This document shows positions 1 through 5,728 of a stretch of DNA of 9,108 nucleotides, one piece after another. A program made the position numbers and the translations under genes. Numbering within the stretch: position 1 is the first letter of the stretch; each line of letters begins with the position of its first letter. The DNA comes from Clostridiales bacterium. GTDB taxonomy: Bacteria; Bacillota; Desulfitobacteriia; Desulfitobacteriales; Desulfitobacteriaceae. Location of the stretch: assembly GCA_027357125.1 (NCBI GenBank), contig DAHVVW010000056.1, forward strand, positions 1 through 9,108, in the 5' to 3' direction. The notes under the pieces are model-generated. The model made no database searches and had not been told where the DNA came from. It worked only from the letters and a program-made list of their open reading frames with translations.

Positions 1-7
1 CCAATGT

Positions 8-14
8 CCCCTCC
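8..14 (-). promoter_or_regulatory. Ribosome binding site for a gene beyond the left edge
   Basis: Read on the minus strand, the last base of the phnM stop codon begins GGAGGGG, a strong Shine-Dalgarno sequence, followed by ACATTGG and the window edge. A TTG lies at 4-2, but its spacing to the Shine-Dalgarno is short. The start codon is more likely just outside. There is no hairpin between phnM and this site, so the operon continues. The missing phnL, or phnN/phnP, would be natural candidates; this is inference. Confidence 0.6.
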
Positions 15-1210
15 TACTTTCCGGTTAAAGCAATGTAATTCGTCTGCTGGACTAGCTTCCCATCCACGATCACTGATGTAATCACCGGAAACTCCGAATC
101 CATCATTTCAATAACCAGCAAATCCGCTTTTTTCCCTTCTTTGATAGACCCAATTTCATGCTCCATTTTCACCGCTTTCGCCGGATTGATTGTAACCAAC
201 CTGAATATGTCCACTAAATCAAGCTCGTAAAACTTATGCATCTTGAACACAGCATGCAGCAAAGAGGGTGGATAATAGTCACTGCACAAAATGTCGATAC
301 AGTCAGCGTGGATGGCCTCAGCCGCTGACAGATTCCCACTGTGGGAACCGCCCAAAAGGATGTTTGGTGCCCCTGCCATCGTGAACATTCCCTTTTCTTT
401 GGCTTTGTGCGCGGTCTCAAGGGTTATGGGAAATTCGCTGATCGTGGCCCCTAAACCACCCACCAACTCCAATCTTTCCGTGCTGTCATCATCATGGGAC
501 GCGATCGCGATGCCGTTTTCCCGCGCAAGATCTGCTATTTCTTTCATCGCATCAATTGTAAGTTTAGCTTTTGTCTGATGCCTGAAAACGATCTCTTCAA
601 TTTCCTCGTCATCTAAATGCTCATAACCTTTTATAATATCCCTATATATTTTTAAGTCACTGTACTGGCCTTGACCCGGGGTATGATCCATGAATGAAAC
701 CAGATGAACCTTTTTCTCAGTAATAAAGGTTTTTAAGTTATCGACTTCATCAAAATTATCTATTTCAAAACGGGCATGAAAACGATGCCGAATCAAGTGT
801 CTATGGCCTTTAGTCCGGGCATTAGCAATCAGGTCGATAAATCTGCGGACATTTTCAGGGTTCCGGATCGGATTATGGGTAAACTCAGTAAATTTATAGA
901 GGGAAAGGGAATGAAACATCGTGGTAATTCCGTGGGTGATCAGTTCTTTTTCAGCCTCTCGAATACTCATGTTGAAATCCATCAGACTAGTGGGCCGAGG
1001 TGCCGCCATATGCTCTATATAATCCGAATGGATATCAATGAATCCGGGAGTGATGTATCCACCCGCTGCATCAATGACTTGCGTACTGGCATCCGCCTTA
1101 AGCTCGCCGTTATTAGCAATCTTAGCGATGATATCGCCTTCTATTAGTAGGTCATACCCTGTGAGAAGCGCATCCTCGGTAATAATCTGTCCGTTTATGA
1201 TTAAATACAT
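14..1210 (-). CDS. phnM: PhnM, alpha-D-ribose 1-methylphosphonate 5-triphosphate diphosphatase
   Basis: This is a cytoplasmic amidohydrolase-superfamily enzyme of 398 residues, against about 378 in E. coli. The family removes pyrophosphate from ribose 1-methylphosphonate 5-triphosphate to give the 5-phosphate, the substrate of the C-P lyase radical step. Visible motifs are the metal-binding HxD (H61, D63) in the stretch after ITPGFID, FMDHTPGQ (H176), ASHDDDSTE (H239), the PhnM hallmark GAPNILLGGSHSGN (279-292) and SDYYPPSLL (310-318). The C-terminal IKEGKKADLLV stretch is the usual beta-sandwich return of the amidohydrolase fold. The ATG start is preceded by AAAAGGGG at good spacing. It follows phnK by 43 bases. 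The family call is secure; activity is inferred from homology. Confidence 0.95.
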   Translation of the reverse strand: MYLIINGQIITEDALLTGYDLLIEGDIIAKIANNGELKADASTQVIDAAGGYITPGFIDIHSDYIEHMAAPRPTSLMDFNMSIREAEKELITHGITTMFHSLSLYKFTEFTHNPIRNPENVRRFIDLIANARTKGHRHLIRHRFHARFEIDNFDEVDNLKTFITEKKVHLVSFMDHTPGQGQYSDLKIYRDIIKGYEHLDDEEIEEIVFRHQTKAKLTIDAMKEIADLARENGIAIASHDDDSTERLELVGGLGATISEFPITLETAHKAKEKGMFTMAGAPNILLGGSHSGNLSAAEAIHADCIDILCSDYYPPSLLHAVFKMHKFYELDLVDIFRLVTINPAKAVKMEHEIGSIKEGKKADLLVIEMMDSEFPVITSVIVDGKLVQQTNYIALTGK

Positions 1211-1253
1211 TTTTCATCCCCTTTTCACATCAATCTCTAACGATCTCTACCTG

Positions 1254-2099
1254 CTATAGCAAGGAATGGACCAACTCTTGCGTATAGGCCTGCTGCGGAT
1301 CTTCAAGAATCTGGTCTGTTAACCCTTGTTCAACGATCCTTCCCTCCAGCATGACAACCGTTCGATCTGCCAGCATCCGAATCACGGCCAAATCATGAGA
1401 GACAATCAGGATACTGATTTTCAGCTCTCGCTGTATGGTCTTAATCAAATCCAAGACACTCGCTTGCACTGACAAATCCAGTCCGGTGGTCACTTCATCC
1501 AGCAGAAGGAGTGGCGGGTTATTGGATAAAGCTTTGGCAATCTGAACCCTTTGCTGCATTCCTCCGGAAAAGTTCTTAGGGGCTTCCTTGATCCGATACA
1601 CCGGGATGTTAACATGCTCAAGCAGTTCTTTCCCTCTGGCTTCCATTTGTTCGACCCTTCTATCTCCGGCTGCAATCAGTTTTTCGGCAATATTGCCAAT
1701 GGCCGAAAAATTGATTTTCAGACCTAACACCGGATTCTGATAGACTTTGCCCAGCAGATAATTCCGGATATACCTTTTTTGCTGGGATGATTCTGTAAAC
1801 AAATTACGTTGGCCGTTATGGTAGGAACTGATATAGGCACCCCCCCCGCTAACATTCTGATCAAAATACAGGCAACTCATTAAGGTCGACTTACCGCTGC
1901 CGCTTTCCCCGACAACTCCCAGGATTTCTCCTTCATATACATCAAGGTTGATATCCTGACAGGCATAGACTGTTCCGCAAACGGGACAATAATTTCTAAT
2001 CAGGCGCTCCGCCTGCCTATCCTTGCAGTTGGCACACCCATCGCCATACTGCTTTCTTAAATTCTTAACAGACAAAACAGGCTGTTCAAACTCATCCAT
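1254..2099 (-). CDS. phnK: PhnK, C-P lyase ABC-type ATPase with a four-cysteine insertion
   Basis: This 281-residue ABC ATPase has Walker A GESGSGKST (64-72), Q-loop Q121, signature FSGGMQQR (177-184), Walker B LLLLDE (197-202) and H-loop SHD (H235). In E. coli, PhnK (about 252 residues) binds the PhnGHIJ core rather than a membrane permease, and no permease gene is seen here. PhnK is preferred over PhnL because of the FSGGMQQRVQIAKAL and GLDLSVQA stretches and the position after phnJ. Unlike E. coli PhnK, it carries an insertion of about 20 residues after the A-loop tyrosine (Y18), with C22-x2-C25 and C38-x2-C41, which looks like a metal-binding knuckle. The usual DEPT is DEVT (201-204). The start at 2099 is chosen because GAGGG lies 7 bases upstream. 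An in-frame ATG at 2117 has no such site and would overlap phnJ. Confidence 0.92.
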   Translation of the reverse strand: MDEFEQPVLSVKNLRKQYGDGCANCKDRQAERLIRNYCPVCGTVYACQDINLDVYEGEILGVVGESGSGKSTLMSCLYFDQNVSGGGAYISSYHNGQRNLFTESSQQKRYIRNYLLGKVYQNPVLGLKINFSAIGNIAEKLIAAGDRRVEQMEARGKELLEHVNIPVYRIKEAPKNFSGGMQQRVQIAKALSNNPPLLLLDEVTTGLDLSVQASVLDLIKTIQRELKISILIVSHDLAVIRMLADRTVVMLEGRIVEQGLTDQILEDPQQAYTQELVHSLL

Positions 2100-2113
2100 C
2101 CTATATCCCTCAA

Positions 2114-2965
2114 TCATCGTGATTTTTGATTTAGATTGTGCAAACAAAAGCCCATGTCATTGCATTGATAAGTGGTTGCTCCTGTTGCTCCTGTTCCTTC
2201 GTCGATGAATTCATCCAGATAGACCCCGGTCGCGCCGCACAAACGGCAGCACTTATTGTGAAAAGATTCAACCTCAAAAGGATAGTCATCAAACGCAAGG
2301 GAAACAACCTGAGTATAAGGTGGCAGAGCATACACTTTCTTTTCCCGGCCTGCACCAAACAGGATTAAGGCTTTGGAACGATTAAGCTTGGGATTATCAA
2401 ACCGGGGGATGGGGCTGGGGGCCATGACATACCTACCGTGAACCATAACCGGGTGATCCGCACCTGTCGCCATATTCCCGTAATTCATGATTTGCTCAAA
2501 CAGCATGAGCCAGGCACCACTGTATTCTTGTTCCGCATGCAGCTTCTTCGTCTCATATTCACTCGGCTCGTAATATCTTAAAGGTTCAGGCAGTGGCACC
2601 TGCAGTACCAGAATCTGACCTTCTTGGAGCGGAATTTCCGGAATTCTGTGCCTTGATTGGATAATACTGGCCTCTCCGGTATCGTGTGTCACTTTAATCC
2701 CGGTGGTCTTGGTGATGAGCTTTTTGATATTGACCGCATTAACGGATTCATCCGAGCCCTGATCCATCACTTTCAAGATATCTTCCTTCCCGACAAGGGA
2801 AAGGGTCAACTGCAGTCCCCCTGTTCCCCAGCCTCTGGCTATCGGCATTTCCCGGGAAGCAAACGGAACCTGGTACCCGGGAATTGCGATCGCTTTCAAG
2901 ATCGCTCTTCTAATCTCCCGTTTAGAACTCTCATCAAAGAAGGCAAAATTATAGTTAATTCTCAT
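2114..2965 (-). CDS. phnJ: PhnJ, radical SAM C-P lyase catalytic subunit
   Basis: PhnJ uses a 4Fe-4S cluster and S-adenosylmethionine to cleave the C-P bond of ribose 1-methylphosphonate 5-phosphate, giving methane and a ribosyl cyclic phosphate when methylphosphonate is the substrate. This copy has 283 residues, close to E. coli (281). Family motifs include NYNFAFFDE near the N terminus, AIPGYQVPFASREMP, GWGTGG, RHRIPE, MAPSPIPRFDNPK and LFGAGREK. The C-terminal cysteines are C240-x2-C243-x24-C268-x5-C274. The first three fit the cluster ligands and the last the catalytic cysteine, but the family spacing is x21, not x24. The start at 2965 has GAGGAG about 8 bases upstream and begins at the conserved N terminus. 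A longer start at 3028 would add 21 basic residues lying within phnI. It overlaps the end of phnI by 11 bases. Confidence 0.95.
   Translation of the reverse strand: MRINYNFAFFDESSKREIRRAILKAIAIPGYQVPFASREMPIARGWGTGGLQLTLSLVGKEDILKVMDQGSDESVNAVNIKKLITKTTGIKVTHDTGEASIIQSRHRIPEIPLQEGQILVLQVPLPEPLRYYEPSEYETKKLHAEQEYSGAWLMLFEQIMNYGNMATGADHPVMVHGRYVMAPSPIPRFDNPKLNRSKALILFGAGREKKVYALPPYTQVVSLAFDDYPFEVESFHNKCCRLCGATGVYLDEFIDEGTGATGATTYQCNDMGFCLHNLNQKSR
2176..2195 (-). repeat. 9-base tandem repeat inside phnJ
   Basis: The plus strand reads TTGCTCCTG twice in a row (2176-2184, 2185-2193) and then TT. On the coding strand this encodes Gly-Ala-Thr twice, between the second and third conserved cysteines of PhnJ. 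One unit accounts for exactly the three residues by which this loop exceeds the family spacing. Confidence 0.85.
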
Positions 2966-4100
2966 GGCGCGGCTCCTCAACACTTTCCCTTTCTTTACTC
3001 TTTCCACCCTTTTTTGATTTGCGGACACTGTCCAGCTCAGACTGGAAGGTTACATAGTGAGGCAATTTCAGGTGTGAGATAAAACCGGTGGATTCAACCG
3101 AATCAATATGCAAAAGCACAAACTCCTCGTTATGCGTCGGATACTCCGGATTGCCTGTTTCCAGACAATGATCCAGGATACTCATAGCGATCGCCTTAGT
3201 TTCATTTTGTCCATAACAGATTCCATATCCGATGCCAAATTCGATTTCTTTCTCTCCATGTTTCATCTGCTTGCATACCGGAAACAGACTCTCCACTTCC
3301 GTGACTTTGATCGCGCCAATATAATAAGCATTTTCGTCCTCATTTTCTTCAGTGAACGGGTTGTCGACATATACAGGCAAATTCCCAATCCGTAATTCTC
3401 CCACCGTTGGATGCAACGCTCCATAACTGCGCAGGGCTGCATACCCTAAAGAAGTGACGGCACCGGTCTGGCCCCTGGTTAAAATCTGCAGCCTCTGACT
3501 GCGGCTGGTCGGAAACTGTATACTCTCTTTCGTCACATCGTCCGGCTCCGTATCATTATCCTCACAAGCCGCCAGCAAGCCTTCTTCCCGTAAATAATCC
3601 AGAACCTTGGGCAGTCCGTCTAAAACTGTATGGTCATTTTCTGCTCCGCTTTCCAGAGCGTATTCATGCAACCAAATGATAGCGTCTTCATCCGTTTCCT
3701 CATTCAGCTCAAAGTCCAACAGACGTTGGGTATAATCAAAGGCAGCTCCCAGAATCTGGCCTCCGGGAATATCTTTGAAACAAGCCGATATTCTCCGTTC
3801 CACCACCATATCCTCGGAGCGGACAATGCGCGAGTAATGTTTGCGGGGCAAGGTTGAACGGTAAGCTCTCATTAAGAAAACCGCTTCCTCAGGATTTCCT
3901 TCCGCCTGTTTGATCGCTGTCGCCGCCAGACTTTCACTATAGAGGCTGCTTTCCGACATGACCTGATCGATCAAACAGCGCATGCCGGCTTCGATCCTGT
4001 CCACATCTATAACCTTGCCTTGCTTAAGGCGTTCATATGTTAAGCGTTTAATTGATTCTTCGATGGCAATCGTTCCGCCTTTTACTGCAACATAGCCCAC
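2955..4100 (-). CDS. phnI: PhnI, C-P lyase core subunit (ribosyl triphosphate phosphonylation)
   Basis: PhnI, aided in E. coli by PhnG, PhnH and PhnL, displaces adenine from ATP (or GTP) with methylphosphonate to form ribose 1-methylphosphonate 5-triphosphate, and is part of the PhnGHIJ core. The 381-residue protein (E. coli about 354) opens with GYVAVKGG and contains MRAYRSTL, VERRISA, FKDIPGGQILG, DYTQRLLDF, SRSQRLQ and, near the end, GFISHLKLPHYVTFQSELD, all family hallmarks. The region around 200-290 is acidic and longer than in E. coli, and the last ~20 residues are highly charged. The start is taken as GTG at 4100, preceded by AGGGGGTG at 5-base spacing and matching the family's first residues. 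An upstream ATG at 4145 would add 15 unconserved residues. It overlaps phnH by 19 bases. Confidence 0.95.
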   Translation of the reverse strand: MGYVAVKGGTIAIEESIKRLTYERLKQGKVIDVDRIEAGMRCLIDQVMSESSLYSESLAATAIKQAEGNPEEAVFLMRAYRSTLPRKHYSRIVRSEDMVVERRISACFKDIPGGQILGAAFDYTQRLLDFELNEETDEDAIIWLHEYALESGAENDHTVLDGLPKVLDYLREEGLLAACEDNDTEPDDVTKESIQFPTSRSQRLQILTRGQTGAVTSLGYAALRSYGALHPTVGELRIGNLPVYVDNPFTEENEDENAYYIGAIKVTEVESLFPVCKQMKHGEKEIEFGIGYGICYGQNETKAIAMSILDHCLETGNPEYPTHNEEFVLLHIDSVESTGFISHLKLPHYVTFQSELDSVRKSKKGGKSKERESVEEPRHEN

Positions 4101-4696
4101 TGATTCACCCCCTGCTTCCGAACCTGAGTTGTCCGCGGAATACATAAAATGTTGGCATCCGTATCCGTAAAAATGAGATCAACGCCCAAGGGATATTCTG
4201 AGTTCTTGTCAGCCCTCAACTCGACCCAATGATCTGTTGTTTTTACTTTGACATAGCTTTCCTTTTCTATTCCGGGACCGGTCAGAATCAAATTCCGGTC
4301 ATTGCTCACAGCATCCGCTTCAATAATAATTAGGGCAGACTTGTGGGGGTTCATTAAGTTTCCCGGATAAGCCGCTCTAAACGCCTTCTCAATATCCTCC
4401 GGTTTAGCGTCATTCAAGACAAATATATAATCCGCACGCTCTGTTCCCGCTGCTTTAGCATAGGTTAACCGGGTAATCAGTCCCGTGGTTGCGCTTGGAC
4501 GGGCAGCGACCACATGAAATGTTTGCTCAGTATCCAACAGCATCAAAGCCAGCACCAAGGTGGAATTAAAGCAGCCGCTCTCCAGGTCAAGCTTGTCGGC
4601 CTGCTCCTTAATACTATTTATCTGTCCCGGCCTTGACATCGCATCCACAATCTTTCTGAAAGCAGCTTGAATGTCATGAACTAAATCCAGCTTCAT
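4082..4696 (-). CDS. phnH: PhnH, C-P lyase core complex subunit
   Basis: PhnH is a small cytoplasmic subunit of the PhnGHIJ core and is required for the nucleoside triphosphate phosphonylation step. It has the fold of PLP-dependent transferases but no cofactor; this is family knowledge. The 204-residue product (E. coli 194) shows the N-terminal HDIQAAFRKIVDAMSRPG motif, ILTGPGIE in the middle, and the diagnostic C-terminal YPLGVDLIF followed by CIPRTTQV. The start at 4696 has AAGGGG about 10 bases upstream and lies 21 bases after phnG. The end overlaps phnI by 19 bases, suggesting translational coupling. Confidence 0.93.
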   Translation of the reverse strand: MKLDLVHDIQAAFRKIVDAMSRPGQINSIKEQADKLDLESGCFNSTLVLALMLLDTEQTFHVVAARPSATTGLITRLTYAKAAGTERADYIFVLNDAKPEDIEKAFRAAYPGNLMNPHKSALIIIEADAVSNDRNLILTGPGIEKESYVKVKTTDHWVELRADKNSEYPLGVDLIFTDTDANILCIPRTTQVRKQGVNQWAMLQ

Positions 4697-4717
4697 TACT
4701 ACTTACCCCTTCTCACT

Positions 4718-5140
4718 TTAGACATCCATCGTCTGGAAGTTTACTTTGGTCTGAATGACCTTGTTCTTGAAATCAATATCAAGTTTTTTGATCTTTGCAT
4801 CTTCCTGGCGGAAAATTCTGGTCCACACTTTTGTCTCCGGCAGCTCCGCATTATATGCTGCATCGATTATCGCCAAATAATAGGCGAACTCCTGTTCATC
4901 CCCCTTGATCATGCCAATACCTAAATGTCCGTTAATCAGTACTTTGCACTCGGTGATCAACACTTCCCCTAAATAAAACAGGGTTCTTTGGGCCGTTTCC
5001 CTGACTTTTAGCATCGCTAACCCCAGATTGGGTTCCGCGATTATTTTAATATCATATTTGGCCTGTATCTCCCCGGCTAATTTAGCTGCAAGTTCCACTG
5101 AGCCTTTTAGCAGAATCTCCGTTCTCATTTTTCTGTTCAT
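4718..5140 (-). CDS. phnG: PhnG, C-P lyase core complex subunit
   Basis: PhnG is the smallest core subunit, acting with PhnI and PhnH in forming ribosyl phosphonate triphosphate. The 140-residue protein (E. coli 150) carries the pattern LGLAMLKVRETA, then FYLGEVLITECKV and INGHLGIGMIKGD, followed by a helix with AIIDAAYNAE and a C-terminal KVNFQTM that corresponds to the family's VDFFTMV ending. The start at 5140 is supported by AGAGGG about 7 bases upstream; the next ATG (5128) is less well placed. It is the first gene of the phn operon, preceded by a Pho-like box and a palindrome. Confidence 0.92.
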   Translation of the reverse strand: MNRKMRTEILLKGSVELAAKLAGEIQAKYDIKIIAEPNLGLAMLKVRETAQRTLFYLGEVLITECKVLINGHLGIGMIKGDEQEFAYYLAIIDAAYNAELPETKVWTRIFRQEDAKIKKLDIDFKNKVIQTKVNFQTMDV

Positions 5141-5196
5141 TCGCGAGCCCTCTTTCGCAATAATATAATCCTGCGTAACGATTTACTCTGTCTCCT

Positions 5197-5228
5197 ATCT
5201 TAACTTGGTGCCAAGTTGAGTCTGTAAA
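5197..5228 (-). promoter_or_regulatory. Candidate phn promoter
   Basis: TTTACA (5228-5223) could act as a weak -35 and TAAGAT (5202-5197) as the -10. The 20-base spacer is longer than normal, as would suit an activator-dependent promoter. The predicted transcript would start near 5190, giving a leader of about 50 bases. No better -10/-35 pair was seen in 5141-5280. The palindrome sits between and over these elements. Confidence 0.35.
5199..5220. promoter_or_regulatory. Palindromic operator, likely for a GntR/HutC-type regulator
   Basis: The core AACTTGGTGCCAAGTT (5202-5217) is a perfect 7-base inverted repeat around TG. Extending to 10-base arms adds only one mismatch. It lies 62 bases upstream of the phnG start and overlaps the presumed -10 region, where a repressor would act. 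Its size and near-perfect two-fold symmetry suit a dimeric winged-helix regulator, and the AACTTG/CAAGTT ends resemble sites of some HutC-type members. The two-base centre makes an RNA hairpin role unlikely. Assignment to the adjacent damaged GntR protein is inference. Confidence 0.6.
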
Positions 5229-5261
5229 CTCCTTGTTAAATATCTGTTATTTTTAGGTTAA
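5223..5261 (-). promoter_or_regulatory. PhoP-like Pho box upstream of phnG
   Basis: On the minus strand four hexamers follow each other with exactly five bases between them: TTAACC (5261-5256), ATAACA (5250-5245), TTAACA (5239-5234) and TTTACA (5228-5223). In Bacillus subtilis, PhoP binds TT(A/T/C)ACA-type direct repeats separated by about five bases, usually four per core site, just upstream of activated promoters. The layout and orientation here match that. It predicts induction of the phn operon by phosphate starvation. Confidence 0.75.
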
Positions 5262-5283
5262 GTTCCAAGACCCCATCATAAAG

Positions 5284-5430
5284 CTAAGGTATTACATAGG
5301 CGGAAAAACAATCGCTGCGATAGAAAATCTTCGTATACTCCAAAACCCTGCCGCTTGCTTGATCAATACAGCCTGATTCAAGGACTAAAAGCGGGATTAA
5401 ATAGGTGCACTCCAAGAGCTTCCGCTGCAG
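5284..5430 (-). pseudogene. Remnant of the C-terminal UTRA domain of the GntR regulator
   Basis: In a frame different from the preceding regulator, the minus strand is open for 48 codons from 5430 to a TAG at 5286-5284. It encodes PLLVLESGCIDQ followed by VLEYTKIFYRSD, a recognisable C-terminal end of the UTRA (HutC-type) ligand-binding domain. There is no start codon or ribosome binding site. The N-terminal and middle parts of the domain are absent, so this is a decayed 3' end, not a separate gene. It marks the far side of an internal deletion of roughly 90-100 codons in the regulator. Confidence 0.8.
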
Positions 5431-5699
5431 TTTTCGAGCATTTTCTCACTAAAGCTTACATCCCCTGAAAGCACAAGTTCAATCCGTTTACGCCGATCCT
5501 TAACATAGCTTCCTTTTCCCTGCTTTTGATACACATACCCTAATTCTTCAAGCCTTTCATACGCTTTACGGACCGTAATTCTAGGCACCTTGTATTGATC
5601 TGCAACTGCGTTTTCGGAAGGCAGTTTATCATGGGCCTTGTACATGCCGGAAACAATCTGAAAAATCAGCTTATCCACTATTTCCATCTCATTCGGCAT
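5397..5699 (-). CDS. Truncated GntR/HutC-family transcriptional regulator
   Basis: The 100-residue product contains a complete GntR winged helix-turn-helix at residues 5-68, including LPSENAVADQYKVPRITVRK (recognition helix region) and the wing QKQGKGSYV. After RKRIELVLSGDVSFSEKMLE, which matches the beginning of a UTRA domain, the sequence changes to a short unrelated tail and stops. Full HutC-type regulators have about 235-240 residues. The missing part persists partly out of frame downstream (5430-5284). The start at 5699 is chosen because GGAGGTG lies 5 bases upstream; an ATG at 5732 overlaps the preceding gene and lacks a site. It lies between ugd and phnG, the right place for a PhnF-like phn regulator. 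It may still bind DNA but probably cannot sense a ligand, or it may be a dead gene. Confidence 0.8.
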   Translation of the reverse strand: MPNEMEIVDKLIFQIVSGMYKAHDKLPSENAVADQYKVPRITVRKAYERLEELGYVYQKQGKGSYVKDRRKRIELVLSGDVSFSEKMLENCSGSSWSAPI

Positions 5700-5728
5700 T
5701 CCCGCACCTCCGCTTTCAGCTAAAGCAT

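Noticed and set aside
2100..2147. Longer phnK start at 2147 or 2117
   Set aside because: Both overlap or touch the phnJ end and lack a Shine-Dalgarno, whereas 2099 has GAGGG at 7-base spacing.
2176..2195. Short tandem repeat in phnJ as a possible frameshift site or sequencing error
   Set aside because: The unit is nine bases and keeps the frame; the cysteines and C terminus downstream remain intact.
2966..3028. Longer phnJ start at 3028
   Set aside because: It would overlap phnI by 74 bases and add 21 residues not found in the family. The ATG at 2965 has GAGGAG upstream and matches the conserved N terminus.
5202..5217. Palindrome as a transcription terminator for the upstream operon
   Set aside because: Only two bases separate the arms, so an RNA hairpin would be strained, and no T-run follows on either strand.
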